A DNA stretch of 64,000 nt from Flagellimonas olearia (GCF_009184425.1 NZ_WELG01000001.1:1673870-1737869), one strand, 5' to 3'; shown: positions 52,401 to 62,324, counted from the stretch's first letter. Numbers and translations: made by a program. The notes: generated by a model not told the origin, from the letters alone.

Positions 52401-53348
52401 TTATTGTAGTCCTCTACCTATTTTTTGAAGTCTTCCATCGGATTTGTATTCCTTGGCCAACTTGTCCAAAACCCCATTGATAAAGATACTGCTCTTGGGC
52501 GTGGAGTACTCCTTGGCAATTTCCAAATACTCATTTAACGTCACTTTCTCCGGAATGGATGGAAAATTGAGCAGCTCACAGATGGCCATTTTAAGAATGA
52601 TCAAATCTATTTCGGCAATACGGTCATTGTCCCAATTGGGGGTTTTCCCTTCAATTTCCTTTTCCCATTTGGCGTCATGGAGTAAGGTCTTCGTCAACAA
52701 ATCATTGGCAAAGACCATATCCTGTTGGTCCTTGAGCAACGTGGGGATAAAATAACGTTCTCCTGAGGTTTCAGTGGCCTTGCGCAAGCGTTTGGCCAAA
52801 TAGGTGTTCACTATGGGAAAATCGTCCACCCAAGTGAGTTTGTCATCCTCAAAATACTCATAGATCTTATCGTTGGGGGCTATAATTTCCTTGAAAAGCT
52901 GAAGCACTACTTCCCTATCGTCCTCATAATCGTTCTTTCCATTGGTCATGTACGCTTTATAGATATCGCTGGCCACGACCTCTTTGTACAGAATCTTCAC
53001 ATACTCATCGTTTAAGTACCAGTTGTCCAGTTTTCTTTTGGAAAGTTCACTTTTGAGGAGCTCATTCTCCGAAATCTGGAGCAACAGCCGGTTCTTCACG
53101 AATTTTTCGCGATCAGGATAACCATCTTCTTCGGTGGCAAGGTATTTTTTTGTGGCATGACTGGCATGTTTGGCGGCCAGATGCTGCAGTTCGGCCAAGA
53201 GGCTCAGTACCAACAAATAGAGCACGTACATATTTTCAATGCTCACTCTTAGGAATTTCTCCTGTTTCTGCAAGGAATCGTCCTTGGATTGGACCAGTGC
53301 ATAGATGCACTGCATCACTTTTACTCTGATATGCCTTCTAGTAAGCAT
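52401..53348 (-). CDS. nusB: Transcription antitermination factor NusB, elongated form
   Basis: The product has 315 residues, about twice the proteobacterial length, as usual in Bacteroidota. The N-terminus MLTRRHIRVKVMQCIYAL and the C-terminal IAEIDLIILKMAICELLNFP with VTLNEYLEIAKEYSTPKSSIFINGVLDKLA are the NusB blocks. It binds boxA RNA with NusE and supports rRNA transcription. It leads the nusB-DUF1573-yajC run. Confidence 0.95.
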   Translation of the reverse strand: MLTRRHIRVKVMQCIYALVQSKDDSLQKQEKFLRVSIENMYVLYLLVLSLLAELQHLAAKHASHATKKYLATEEDGYPDREKFVKNRLLLQISENELLKSELSKRKLDNWYLNDEYVKILYKEVVASDIYKAYMTNGKNDYEDDREVVLQLFKEIIAPNDKIYEYFEDDKLTWVDDFPIVNTYLAKRLRKATETSGERYFIPTLLKDQQDMVFANDLLTKTLLHDAKWEKEIEGKTPNWDNDRIAEIDLIILKMAICELLNFPSIPEKVTLNEYLEIAKEYSTPKSSIFINGVLDKLAKEYKSDGRLQKIGRGLQ

Positions 53349-53472
53349 TTTTAAAGAACTTTTAAAGTCATTGATTGGCTTTCACTGCGCAAAAATAACC
53401 TTATATTTCGATGTGGCCTACCAAAGTTGTTTTCTTATCAGTTTTATAACATTTATTTTTGGATCAATGGTA

Positions 53473-53480
53473 TATCTTTG
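53473..53480 (+). promoter_or_regulatory. -7 box TATCTTTG before the ABC exporter gene
   Basis: This TAnnTTTG box gives a leader of about 40 nt before the ATG at 53527. Confidence 0.45.
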
Positions 53481-53526
53481 TTCGATTGTCAATCATCAGA
53501 CCTACTAAAAAACTACCTTCCCTCCT

Positions 53527-55278
53527 ATGAAGGAACTGAAACACCTTAATAAATACTTTAAAAAATACTGGTTTAAGCTATTGATGGGGGTTTTGATCAC
53601 CATCGTTGCCCGATTGTTCTCTTTGGTCCTACCCCATTACGTGAACAATTCCATCCAGATTGTAGAAAAGTACACGGGAAATACCATTACGCTTGCCGAA
53701 GCCAAACAATCTTTGTTCCATTACATATTGATTGTTGTTGGCGCAGCCCTACTTTCGGCACTGTTCACTTTTTTGATGCGGCAGACCATTATCAACGTAT
53801 CCCGGTATATTGAATATGATTTGAAGAACGAGGTTTTTGACCACTATCAAATCCTAAACCTTGATTTTTATAAGAAGAACCGTGTAGGGGACCTCATGAA
53901 CCGTATCAGTGAAGATGTCAACCAAGTGCGTATGTACGGAGGACCGGCCATTATGTACGGTATCCAGACCCTTACGCTTTTTGCCTGTTTGATCCCATTG
54001 ATGTTCATAAAGGCACCGACCTTGGCGGCCTATACCTTGTTGCCCCTTCCGGTTTTATCGGTCTTGATCTATCAGATCAGTAAAATCATCCATAAGAGAA
54101 GTACCAAGGTCCAGGAATTCCTGTCCACCCTGTCCACTTTTACCCAAGAGTCTTTCTCAGGGGTTTCGGTCATCAAAGCCTACAGCATAGAACCACGGAT
54201 CAACCAAGAGCTCAGGAACCTGGCCACGGAAGGCAAGGATACCAGCATGGCGTTGGCCAAGGTAAACGCTTGGTTTTTTCCTTTGATGGTACTCCTTATC
54301 GGAATCAGCAATACCATTGTCATCTACGTGGGGGGCATGCAATATATTGATGGAAAAATAGAGTCCTTCGGAATCATTGCGGAGTTCATTCTATACGTGA
54401 ACATGCTCACTTGGCCCGTGGCCATTGTGGGATGGCTTACCTCCATCATCCAAAGGGCCGAAGCGTCCCAAAAACGAATCAATGAGTTTTTAACGATTCA
54501 ACCCACCATTATCAATGAGGTAGCAGAACCCACACCCATCAAAGGGGATATTGAATTCAAGAATGTGTCCTTTACCTATGACGACACCAACATTACTGCC
54601 TTGGATAACGTATCCTTTAAAATTAAGGCTGGGGAGACCGTGGCCTTTTTGGGAAAAACCGGGTCTGGAAAATCTACTATCCTGGATTTAGTGGCCCGCC
54701 TGTACGATACCACTTCAGGAGAGGTTTTGGTGGATGGTATTCCCGTTCAAAAACTCAATCTGAACAGTCTACGGAGTTCCATCGGCGCGGTACCACAAGA
54801 TGCTTTCCTCTTTTCGGACACCATTGAGAACAACATCCGATTTGGCGATGAGAATGCCTCATTTGATGAAATTGTGGCCGTAGCCAAAAAAGCCGTTGTC
54901 CATGACAACATTCAAGGGTTTGCCAAAAAATACGACACCATTTTAGGAGAGCGGGGCATCACCCTAAGTGGAGGACAGAAACAGCGGGTCTCCATTGCGC
55001 GGGCATTGCTCAAAGACCCTAAAATCTATCTTTTTGATGATTGTTTATCCGCCGTGGACACCGAAACCGAGGAAGAAATCCTGAACAATCTTAAGCATGC
55101 ATCCCAGAACAAGACCACTTTAATTGTAAGCCACAGGGTGTCTTCCGCCAAAAATGCAGACAAGATCATTGTCCTTGAAAACGGTAAAATCATTCAAGAG
55201 GGCACTCATGACCAGTTGAACAATGTTGATGGATATTATAAAGAACTCTATATCAATCAGCTTTCAGGGAAAGAATAA
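53527..55278 (+). CDS. ABC exporter, fused permease and ATPase (MsbA/MdlB-like)
   Basis: The product has 583 residues. Six transmembrane helices (about 15-320) precede a nucleotide-binding domain with Walker A GKTGSGKST, the signature ITLSGGQKQRVSIARALL and Walker B IYLFDDCLSAVD. It would act as a homo- or heterodimer moving lipids or peptides across the inner membrane. No partner half-transporter is adjacent. Confidence 0.93.
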   Translation: MKELKHLNKYFKKYWFKLLMGVLITIVARLFSLVLPHYVNNSIQIVEKYTGNTITLAEAKQSLFHYILIVVGAALLSALFTFLMRQTIINVSRYIEYDLKNEVFDHYQILNLDFYKKNRVGDLMNRISEDVNQVRMYGGPAIMYGIQTLTLFACLIPLMFIKAPTLAAYTLLPLPVLSVLIYQISKIIHKRSTKVQEFLSTLSTFTQESFSGVSVIKAYSIEPRINQELRNLATEGKDTSMALAKVNAWFFPLMVLLIGISNTIVIYVGGMQYIDGKIESFGIIAEFILYVNMLTWPVAIVGWLTSIIQRAEASQKRINEFLTIQPTIINEVAEPTPIKGDIEFKNVSFTYDDTNITALDNVSFKIKAGETVAFLGKTGSGKSTILDLVARLYDTTSGEVLVDGIPVQKLNLNSLRSSIGAVPQDAFLFSDTIENNIRFGDENASFDEIVAVAKKAVVHDNIQGFAKKYDTILGERGITLSGGQKQRVSIARALLKDPKIYLFDDCLSAVDTETEEEILNNLKHASQNKTTLIVSHRVSSAKNADKIIVLENGKIIQEGTHDQLNNVDGYYKELYINQLSGKE

Positions 55279-55361
55279 TAAAAAAGTTGCTGAATTAGCT
55301 TTTTTTTTACATTTTTGGTAGAATTATACAACATAAGAAACTAATTACAACACAAGACCAC

Positions 55362-55733
55362 ATGGGCGAGAAAGATATCATGGATCAGGAAGAGATTTAT
55401 TCCAAAGTCTTACGGGCCGGGAGAAGAACCTACTTTTTTGATGTAAGGAGCACCAAGGCCGGCGATTACTACTTAACCATTACGGAAAGTAAAAAGTTTA
55501 CCCATGATGATGGTTCTTTCCACTACAAAAAGCACAAGATTTACCTATACAAGGAAGATTTTACCGCTTTTAAGGAGATCATGGAAGAGATGATGGATTA
55601 TATTATTGACGAAAAAGGTCAGGAAGTAATTTCTGAGCGTCATCAAAAAGACTTCAAAAAAGAAGAAAACGACATCAGCGAAAACGGAACCGCTTCAGGG
55701 AGTTTTACCGATGTGAGCTTTGATGACATTTAA
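55362..55733 (+). CDS. PUR-family nucleic-acid-binding protein (DUF3276)
   Basis: The product has 123 residues. The PUR-alpha-like domain has YSKVLRAGRRTYFFDVRSTKAGDYY and KKHKIYLYKEDFTAF. The tail is acidic and likely disordered. The bacterial family binds DNA and RNA in vitro, and its role in the cell is unclear. A strong terminator follows. The first 6 codons may be excluded if the second ATG is used. Confidence 0.85.
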   Translation: MGEKDIMDQEEIYSKVLRAGRRTYFFDVRSTKAGDYYLTITESKKFTHDDGSFHYKKHKIYLYKEDFTAFKEIMEEMMDYIIDEKGQEVISERHQKDFKKEENDISENGTASGSFTDVSFDDI

Positions 55734-55760
55734 CAACATCATCTTATTAAAAAAAGAAGA

Positions 55761-55784
55761 AACGGCCTGCCAATGCAGGCCGTT
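55761..55784 (+). terminator. Terminator after the PUR-family gene
   Basis: AACGGCCTGC and GCAGGCCGTT form a perfect 10-bp stem with a 4-nt loop, followed by a run of T to 55789. This is a textbook intrinsic terminator. Confidence 0.92.
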
Positions 55785-55822
55785 TTTTTATTTTTATCAA
55801 ACGACTAATTCAAAATGACCTC

Positions 55823-58351
55823 ATGAAAAAAATCAACTTCCTATTCCTGGCGATAATCATGGGCCTAAATCTAAGTGCCCAACAAGTCACACTGGACTAT
55901 TATCTCCCCAACAATATCTCGTACAATAGCAGCATCCCTAAACCCGCCGAAATCATCGGCCATGAGGTTGGGGAATGGCATGTGACCCATGATAAATTGG
56001 TATTCTACATGCAACAACTCGCTGCATCCAGCGACCGGATTAGCATTGAAAACCGGGGAACCACTTTTGAAGGAAGGCCTTTACTACTACTTACAGTCAC
56101 TTCACCAAAGAATCATCAAAATCTGGAAACCATACGCCAACAACATGTAGCACTTTCCGAAGGAAATGGCAATACGGACACCGCCAACATGCCCATTGTG
56201 GTCTATCAGGGCTTTTCCATCCATGGAAATGAACCCAGTGGTGCCAATGCCGGATTGGCCTACGCCTATTACCTTGCTGCGGCCCAAGGTCCAGAAATTG
56301 AATCCCTTTTGGACAACACCATTATCCTTATGGATCCCAGTTTCAACCCAGATGGACTACAGCGCTTTGCCTATTGGGCCAATATCCACAAGAGTCAGAA
56401 CCTAAATCCGGACAGCAACGAGAGGGAGTACCACGAGGTTTGGCCTGGTGGACGCACCAATCACTATTGGTTTGATATGAACCGGGACTGGTTGCCTGTA
56501 CAATTACCGGAGAGTAGGGCCCGAATTGAAACCTTTCACCAATGGTTGCCCAATATTTTGACCGACCACCATGAAATGGGCACTAACTCCACCTTTTTCT
56601 TTCAACCTGGGGAGCCAACACGGGTACACCCATTGACCCCGAAAATCAACCAAGAACTCACCAAGGAAATTGGAAGCTATCATGCCAAGGCCTTGGACAA
56701 AATTGGTTCATTGTACTATTCCGAAGAAAATTACGACGACTACTACTATGGCAAGGGTTCCACATTTCCTGATGTGAACGGCGGCATCGGGATTCTTTTT
56801 GAACAAGGTAGTTCGCGGGGCCATATCCAGGAGAGTGACAACGGCCTCCTGACCTTTCCTTTTACCATACGAAACCAGTTTACCACAGCACTCTCTACCA
56901 TAGAAGCCGCACAAAACATGCGAACCAAGATTTTGGATTACCAGCAAGGGTTCTATGCCGACATGCGCAACGAAACCTCTCGCAGTAAAACCAAGGCCCT
57001 GATTTTCGGGGACAGCAAGGATGCTTCCAAAACTTGGCATTTGGCAGAAATTCTTAAAAGACACAAAATAAAGTTCCATGAACTGGCCTCAGATGCCACC
57101 ATCAATGGAAAAGCTTTTAAAAAAGGGCATAGTTATGTGGTTCCCATGAACCAGAAAAACCCAAGATTGATCAAGGCGATGTTTGAGAAGCGAACCACTT
57201 TTACGGACAGTCTCTTCTATGACATTTCGGCCTGGACCTTTCCATTGGCTTTCAATGTGGATTATACTGAACTTAACTCCCTGTCCAATGCAGGGCCAGA
57301 AGTAATCGATTTTAAACGTCCCGTAGGGAGTGTCAGTCAAAAAAGCAACTACGCCTATGTATTTGAATGGCATGACTATTACACTCCAAAAGCCCTGAAC
57401 AAAATATTGGAAAAAGGATTGCGGGCAAAGGCCGCCAAGTCCCCATTTACTTTGGAGGGCACCCGGTATGATTATGGTTCCATCATGGTTCCGGTACAGA
57501 ACCAAAAATTGGATACCGATGAGCTGTACGCCTTTTTAAATACCGTAGCCCAAGAAAGTGGCATCCATATCAGCGGGGTTTCCACGGGCCTTACCCAAGG
57601 CATAGATTTGGGGAGCAATGATTTTGAAGCCTTGAAACAACAGAAAGTAGCCTTATTGGTAGGTGAGGGTACCCGCTCTTACGATGCCGGGGAAATCTGG
57701 CATTTATTTGATACTCGGTACGATATGAAAATCACCAAAATAGATACCCGCTACTTCAACAGTGTCGACCTTGATTCCTATACTGCCTTGATCCTTACGG
57801 GAACCGGTTGGGGAGGTGGTACGCTTTTGGATAAAAAAGGTGCCGAAAAGGTCAAGGAATGGGTGAAAAATGGTGGTACCATTATTGGATACCGAAACAC
57901 GGCCAATTGGTTTAAAAGCAATGAGTTCCTGGACCTTGTTCTACGTAAGGACACCTTGGTCGCCAAGAACATTGCCTTTGACCAAAAGGAGGATTTTCAA
58001 GGGGCCCAAGTTACGGGTGGTGCCATTTTTGAAGCCAAATTAGATCGTTCACATCCTATCAATTATGGATATAAAAATGATAGGTTGGCCTTGTTCCGAA
58101 ACACCAACATCTATTTGGAACCGGAAAAGAACAGCTATGACAATCCCATCCAGTATACCAATAACCCGTTACTAAGCGGTTATATTTCAAAGGAAAACGC
58201 CGAACTCATCAGGAACAGTGTTCCGTTCAAAGTCAAACGAATGGGCAAAGGAAGGGTTGTACTATTTACGGACAATACCAATTTTAGGGCCTTCTGGTAT
58301 GGCACCAACAAACTGTTGATGAATGCTATTTTCTTTGGGCCGATGATGTAA
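55823..58351 (+). CDS. Secreted M14 zinc carboxypeptidase-like protein with GATase-like domain
   Basis: The product has 842 residues with a signal peptide (MKKINFLFLAIIMGLNLSAQ). The M14 domain (about 40-370) has zinc ligands in HGNE (His134, Glu137) and a histidine pair 249-250, and a likely catalytic Glu327 in LFEQGS. Residues 610-700 (VALLVGEGTRSYDAGEIW, then LILTGTGWGG and VKNGGTIIGY) resemble a class I glutamine amidotransferase-like fold, as in many large bacterial M14 proteins. It is probably a secreted peptidase. The gene end overlaps the convergent acyltransferase gene by 26 nt. Confidence 0.9.
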   Translation: MKKINFLFLAIIMGLNLSAQQVTLDYYLPNNISYNSSIPKPAEIIGHEVGEWHVTHDKLVFYMQQLAASSDRISIENRGTTFEGRPLLLLTVTSPKNHQNLETIRQQHVALSEGNGNTDTANMPIVVYQGFSIHGNEPSGANAGLAYAYYLAAAQGPEIESLLDNTIILMDPSFNPDGLQRFAYWANIHKSQNLNPDSNEREYHEVWPGGRTNHYWFDMNRDWLPVQLPESRARIETFHQWLPNILTDHHEMGTNSTFFFQPGEPTRVHPLTPKINQELTKEIGSYHAKALDKIGSLYYSEENYDDYYYGKGSTFPDVNGGIGILFEQGSSRGHIQESDNGLLTFPFTIRNQFTTALSTIEAAQNMRTKILDYQQGFYADMRNETSRSKTKALIFGDSKDASKTWHLAEILKRHKIKFHELASDATINGKAFKKGHSYVVPMNQKNPRLIKAMFEKRTTFTDSLFYDISAWTFPLAFNVDYTELNSLSNAGPEVIDFKRPVGSVSQKSNYAYVFEWHDYYTPKALNKILEKGLRAKAAKSPFTLEGTRYDYGSIMVPVQNQKLDTDELYAFLNTVAQESGIHISGVSTGLTQGIDLGSNDFEALKQQKVALLVGEGTRSYDAGEIWHLFDTRYDMKITKIDTRYFNSVDLDSYTALILTGTGWGGGTLLDKKGAEKVKEWVKNGGTIIGYRNTANWFKSNEFLDLVLRKDTLVAKNIAFDQKEDFQGAQVTGGAIFEAKLDRSHPINYGYKNDRLALFRNTNIYLEPEKNSYDNPIQYTNNPLLSGYISKENAELIRNSVPFKVKRMGKGRVVLFTDNTNFRAFWYGTNKLLMNAIFFGPMM

Positions 58352-59372
58352 TACCCATTTTTACAAGCACAAGATTTACCACGGCATGCCCAAATACAAA
58401 AAGGCATGCCGTTTTTGCATGGTACAAATGCCATAGGAGCACAAAACAAATACCATAGACCAATGGATAGACCAATAGCGCAAAACCAAAACGAAACGTA
58501 GCTTCAAATTCAGCTTCGGGAACCTTGGGCTTCAACACACTTCTCCACAACAAAACAAATGGAAGGTTCCATAACGTAAATATTACCTTTCGAAGGGAGT
58601 TCCCAACGTTCTTTTTTTCATCGACCTCCATTGAAAGATCTCCTTGGTCAATCAATACATTTACCGCTACAGGGTCAAGATACTGCTCACCATTTTCTCC
58701 CAGATTTTGTACTACACTATCATACTCTGTATTGGGGATATGGGTAGTACATTGCATGAGACCTTGCTGAACTTCTTCTTTTAGTCTGTTAATAAAATCA
58801 GGAGCAGTTTTATGGTCTTGGACAGAGATGGGATTCCCAAAAACCAAGGTCGCTGAATCCCCAGCTTGTTGGGGATAGGCATAGTTTTGTCCAATGGGCA
58901 CCAACTGGATATCCCAATTTGGGTTTTGTTCCAAAGTGGCTTCAACAATACGGGTAAACCCTTTGCTAAGGGGTCTTACCCGTCTTTGCAAACTATGGTT
59001 AGCTTCGGGAAACAACACAATGGTGTGGTTGGCTCCCAGCAATTGGCCGCATTTTTCAAACACCGCCTTATTTTTGGGAACACTGGACTTACCATCCCTT
59101 ATCCGATACACCGGCATCATTTGCAAAAAACTGAAAAAAGACTTAAAAAAAGAGGTCTTGAAAACATCGGATCGGGTCAAAAACCAAGGCTTTCTGCCAC
59201 AATATACCGCAATCAGGAGCACATCCATAAGTGCATTCTGATGGTTGGAAAGAAACAACACCGGCCTATCCAAAGGAATAGTACTCCTACCCACTATCTT
59301 GATTTTCCGATAATAGAAAAACAAGCCTACAGCAACCCAAAGCTTAAGGATGGAATATGCCAATTGCCTCAT
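58326..59372 (-). CDS. 1-acyl-sn-glycerol-3-phosphate acyltransferase (PlsC-like)
   Basis: The product has 348 residues. The PlsC motifs are NHQNALMD (H-x4-D), FPEANHS (substrate) and VPIGQNY. A C-terminal pair of hydrophobic segments anchors it in the inner membrane. It acylates lysophosphatidic acid or a related lipid. Its start shares TAATG with the upstream symporter gene, so they are translationally coupled. Confidence 0.88.
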   Translation of the reverse strand: MRQLAYSILKLWVAVGLFFYYRKIKIVGRSTIPLDRPVLFLSNHQNALMDVLLIAVYCGRKPWFLTRSDVFKTSFFKSFFSFLQMMPVYRIRDGKSSVPKNKAVFEKCGQLLGANHTIVLFPEANHSLQRRVRPLSKGFTRIVEATLEQNPNWDIQLVPIGQNYAYPQQAGDSATLVFGNPISVQDHKTAPDFINRLKEEVQQGLMQCTTHIPNTEYDSVVQNLGENGEQYLDPVAVNVLIDQGDLSMEVDEKKNVGNSLRKVIFTLWNLPFVLLWRSVLKPKVPEAEFEATFRFGFALLVYPLVYGICFVLLWHLYHAKTACLFVFGHAVVNLVLVKMGITSSAQRK

Positions 59373-60289
59373 TATACCAGTTCCTCTTTTTCAATGGGCC
59401 TATATCCCCAGACCGTTCCCAGCACCAATCCGGAAACGAGATGCCAAATTCCCCAAAAAGCGGTCAACAAGGCCATACCTCCCAAGCCATCAAAAAACGT
59501 AAAAATCAACAGCAGTCCCAATCCTGAGTTCTGGATACCGGTCTCTATGGTGATGCAGCGGATGTTCTCTTGGGACAATCCCAACGATTTCGCAACGGAA
59601 AATCCGGTCAACAGTGCCACCAGATTATGTACTACAACCAGCCAAAAAACGTAGAGCACATACTCCATAAAAACATCGATGTTCCTATATAAGGCCAAAA
59701 ACACCAAGACCACAAAGAACAACAAAGAGCCTATTTTAAATCCTCTTGCCATTTTCTTTGCGGTACGAGGGGCATAATGGTTGAACAACATTCCCAACAC
59801 CAAGGGTATGCCCAACAAAAGGGCCACCAATTTCACCATGTCATAAGGAGAAATGGAAACTTCCTTTAAAATGGAGGCCGTTGGCCCATACATTCCGCCC
59901 CAGAAACTTAGATTGACCGGGGTCATAAAAATGGCCAATAGCGTTGCAATAGCAGTCAAAGTGACCGACAAAGCTGCATTTCCTTTGGAAAAATGGGTGA
60001 AGAAATTGGACACGTTGCCCCCTGGGCAGGCCGCCACCATAAACATGCCCAACGCCATACTGGGTATGGGTTCCACCATCCAAACCAAGGCAAAGGTGAT
60101 GGCCGGTAGCACCAAAAACTGACAAAAAACACCTGCAATCACCGGTTTTGGGGTCCGTAACAGGCGTTTGAAATCATTAAGGGTAATCTCCAAAGCCACT
60201 CCAAACATGACCAAGGCCAAGGCAATGTTCAAGGTCCAAAGCGATTTCTCATCAAAATTGATGTGTACCGTATCTATGATTTGCTCCAA
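59372..60289 (-). CDS. Bile acid:sodium symporter family protein
   Basis: The product has 305 residues with about 9-10 hydrophobic segments. MVAACPGGNVSN and ETGIQNSGLGLLLIF are the two conserved sodium-site blocks of the family. In bacteria these carriers move organic anions, not necessarily bile acids. It overlaps the acyltransferase start by one base. Confidence 0.9.
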   Translation of the reverse strand: MEQIIDTVHINFDEKSLWTLNIALALVMFGVALEITLNDFKRLLRTPKPVIAGVFCQFLVLPAITFALVWMVEPIPSMALGMFMVAACPGGNVSNFFTHFSKGNAALSVTLTAIATLLAIFMTPVNLSFWGGMYGPTASILKEVSISPYDMVKLVALLLGIPLVLGMLFNHYAPRTAKKMARGFKIGSLLFFVVLVFLALYRNIDVFMEYVLYVFWLVVVHNLVALLTGFSVAKSLGLSQENIRCITIETGIQNSGLGLLLIFTFFDGLGGMALLTAFWGIWHLVSGLVLGTVWGYRPIEKEELV

Positions 60290-60377
60290 AACAATGGTGT
60301 TACCATCACAATATACAGGATTCTTTCCATTAGAAGAAAGCTCATGAATTTTATACCTTTAAACCCTAAAAAAAGAT

Positions 60378-60932
60378 ATGGCCCGTACCCCAAGTAACAT
60401 GCTCGCATTGGGCACCAAAGCCCCAGAATTTGAATTATTGGACACCGTATCCAATGAGACCCTTTCCTTGGAAAAACTGAAGGGAAAGAACGGAACCGTG
60501 GTAATGTTCATCTGCAATCATTGTCCTTTTGTGATCCATGTAAACCCAGAACTATCCAAATTGGGAAAGGAATACCAAGCCAAAGGAATTGGCTTTGTCG
60601 CCATTTCCAGTAATGATGTGGTCAATTATCCGCAAGATGCCCCTGACCTTATGAAGGAGAAGGCCAAGGCAATGGAATATTCTTTTCCATATCTCTATGA
60701 TGAGACCCAAGAAGTGGCCAAGGCCTATGATGCCGCCTGCACCCCGGATTTTTACCTGTTCGAAGCAAATTTGGAGCTGGTTTACAGGGGACAACTGGAC
60801 GATTCAAGACCAGGGAATGGCCTGCCCTTGACCGGTAGCGACCTGCGCAATGCCATGGATGCCGTTTTAAACGGAAACGCTGTCGATTCCAATCAGAAAC
60901 CCAGTATTGGCTGCAATATTAAATGGAAATAA
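60378..60932 (+). CDS. Thioredoxin-fold redox protein (AhpC/TSA-like)
   Basis: The product has 184 residues. It starts SNMLALGTKAPEFELLDTV, and the active-site region is FICNHCPFVIHV, a CxxC pair followed by the Phe-Val of peroxiredoxin-like thioredoxins. No signal peptide is seen. It may reduce disulfides or peroxides in the cytoplasm. The cupin gene begins directly at its stop (TAAATG). Confidence 0.85.
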   Translation: MARTPSNMLALGTKAPEFELLDTVSNETLSLEKLKGKNGTVVMFICNHCPFVIHVNPELSKLGKEYQAKGIGFVAISSNDVVNYPQDAPDLMKEKAKAMEYSFPYLYDETQEVAKAYDAACTPDFYLFEANLELVYRGQLDDSRPGNGLPLTGSDLRNAMDAVLNGNAVDSNQKPSIGCNIKWK

Positions 60933-61256
60933 ATGAAGCTCAATCCCAAAGAAGCACTCCAACAATTATCAGCCCAGGACGTTCCTTTTATAAACTTGTT
61001 TGAGCATGGCACCTTGTCCGTTGAGATCTATAAACCGGAAAAGGTGGACCTTCAACAACCCCATTCCAGGGATGAAGTATATGTGGTCATTTCGGGAAGT
61101 GGTGAGTTTTTGAACAATGGAGAAAGAACTACCTTTTCGCAAGGTGATTTTCTTTTTGTTCCTGCCGGGGTCGAACATCGATTTGAAAACTTTACTGATG
61201 ATTTTGCCACTTGGGTACTTTTTTATGGCCCTGAAGGAGGGGAAAATAACCCATGA
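60933..61256 (+). CDS. Cupin-domain protein
   Basis: The product has 107 residues in one cupin barrel. Block 1 is HSRDEVYVVISGSGEF and block 2 is GDFLFVPAGVEHRFEN, with the metal-binding His and Glu. The ligand or reaction cannot be read. It overlaps the GNAT gene by ATGA in a three-gene run. Confidence 0.85.
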   Translation: MKLNPKEALQQLSAQDVPFINLFEHGTLSVEIYKPEKVDLQQPHSRDEVYVVISGSGEFLNNGERTTFSQGDFLFVPAGVEHRFENFTDDFATWVLFYGPEGGENNP

Positions 61257-61780
61257 GCATGGAAGTCACTTTAGAAATTGTAAATCTAGCCAGATTGGAC
61301 ACGTACTGTTCGGTTGGGCAAAAATCGTATCGGGAGCATTATCTCCATTTGTGGGAGAATGAGGACCCAACCCCCTACATTGCCCATAGCCTTGAAAAAT
61401 CTGTCGTAATGCAGGAGTTAGAGGACCCCAATGCGGCCCACTACCTTGTAAAAGTTGGACAGGAAGTCGCTGGAATTGTAAAATTGGTCAAGAATTGCGG
61501 TATTGATGAGCTTTCTGATGACATTTCCCTAAAAGCAGAAAAAATCTATCTACTGAAAGCCCATTCCGGCAAGGGACTGGGCAAAAAAGTGCTTCAACTG
61601 ATTAAACAGGAAGCCTTGGCGCTAAAAAAGAAAGTGATCTGGTTGGATACCATGCAAAAGGGAAATCCCATTCAGTTTTATCAGAAAAATGGATTTGTGG
61701 TAAAACGAGAAAGCGAGCTTACCTTGGCTGGAGCCAAAGCTTCTGAAAAAGCCATGTACATTTTGACCAAAACCCTTTAA
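61253..61780 (+). CDS. GNAT-family N-acetyltransferase
   Basis: The product has 175 residues. The acetyl-CoA block is YLLKAHSGKGLGKKVLQ (Q/R-x-x-G-x-G/A form), followed by VIWLDTMQKGNPIQFYQKNGFV. The acceptor is unknown. It is the last gene of the redox-cupin-GNAT run and converges on the YfiT gene with one base between stops. Confidence 0.88.
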   Translation: MSMEVTLEIVNLARLDTYCSVGQKSYREHYLHLWENEDPTPYIAHSLEKSVVMQELEDPNAAHYLVKVGQEVAGIVKLVKNCGIDELSDDISLKAEKIYLLKAHSGKGLGKKVLQLIKQEALALKKKVIWLDTMQKGNPIQFYQKNGFVVKRESELTLAGAKASEKAMYILTKTL

Positions 61781-61781
61781 A

Positions 61782-62324
61782 TCACCACCCTTTTCGTTCC
61801 AAAAGGTTCTTGATATGGGCGAAATGGTGACTACCGTGCCATGCGTAGCGTCCAATATTCTCTTTTAGGGTGGTCTCTTCATTCCCATCCGGATGGGTAA
61901 ACTTCCGTTGAAGTTCTTCTTCTGACAGCCCTTTCAACAGATAGACCAACTTGGCATGTACTACCTTCAAATGGTCCAATGACATCTGTATAGGAGCCGA
62001 TTTGGAATCAAACAACGCTGTCCAAGCCTTCTCATCATACGGTTTGATCAGTGGGTTATCTTCGGTAAGCGCCCACTTAAATCGGATGTAGCTATGGTGG
62101 TGACTGTCCGCAATGTGGTGTACCAATTGCCTTACGGTCCAACCCTCTGGCCTGTACGGAGTTTCCAATTGATCCTCGGAAAGCGGCAGGACCATTTCGG
62201 CCAAGCGTTGGGGAAGATTCTCCAAAACAGTGATCCATTCATCCAAATGGTGCTGTGTGATCGGATTGGGAATTTGATAATGCCCAATAGGGTAACGAAG
62301 TTGCTCCAATTGTTCTTTTTCCAT
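61782..62324 (-). CDS. DinB/YfiT-family putative metal-dependent hydrolase
   Basis: The product has 180 residues. It starts MEKEQLEQLRYPIGHYQIP, which matches the YfiT subgroup of DinB four-helix proteins. VRQLVHHIADSHHHSYIR and YAWHGSHHFAHIKNL hold the three metal histidines. YfiT-type enzymes have been linked to bacillithiol transfer. The frame opens 15 codons earlier, but the ATG at 62324 fits the family start. Confidence 0.87.
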   Translation of the reverse strand: MEKEQLEQLRYPIGHYQIPNPITQHHLDEWITVLENLPQRLAEMVLPLSEDQLETPYRPEGWTVRQLVHHIADSHHHSYIRFKWALTEDNPLIKPYDEKAWTALFDSKSAPIQMSLDHLKVVHAKLVYLLKGLSEEELQRKFTHPDGNEETTLKENIGRYAWHGSHHFAHIKNLLERKGW

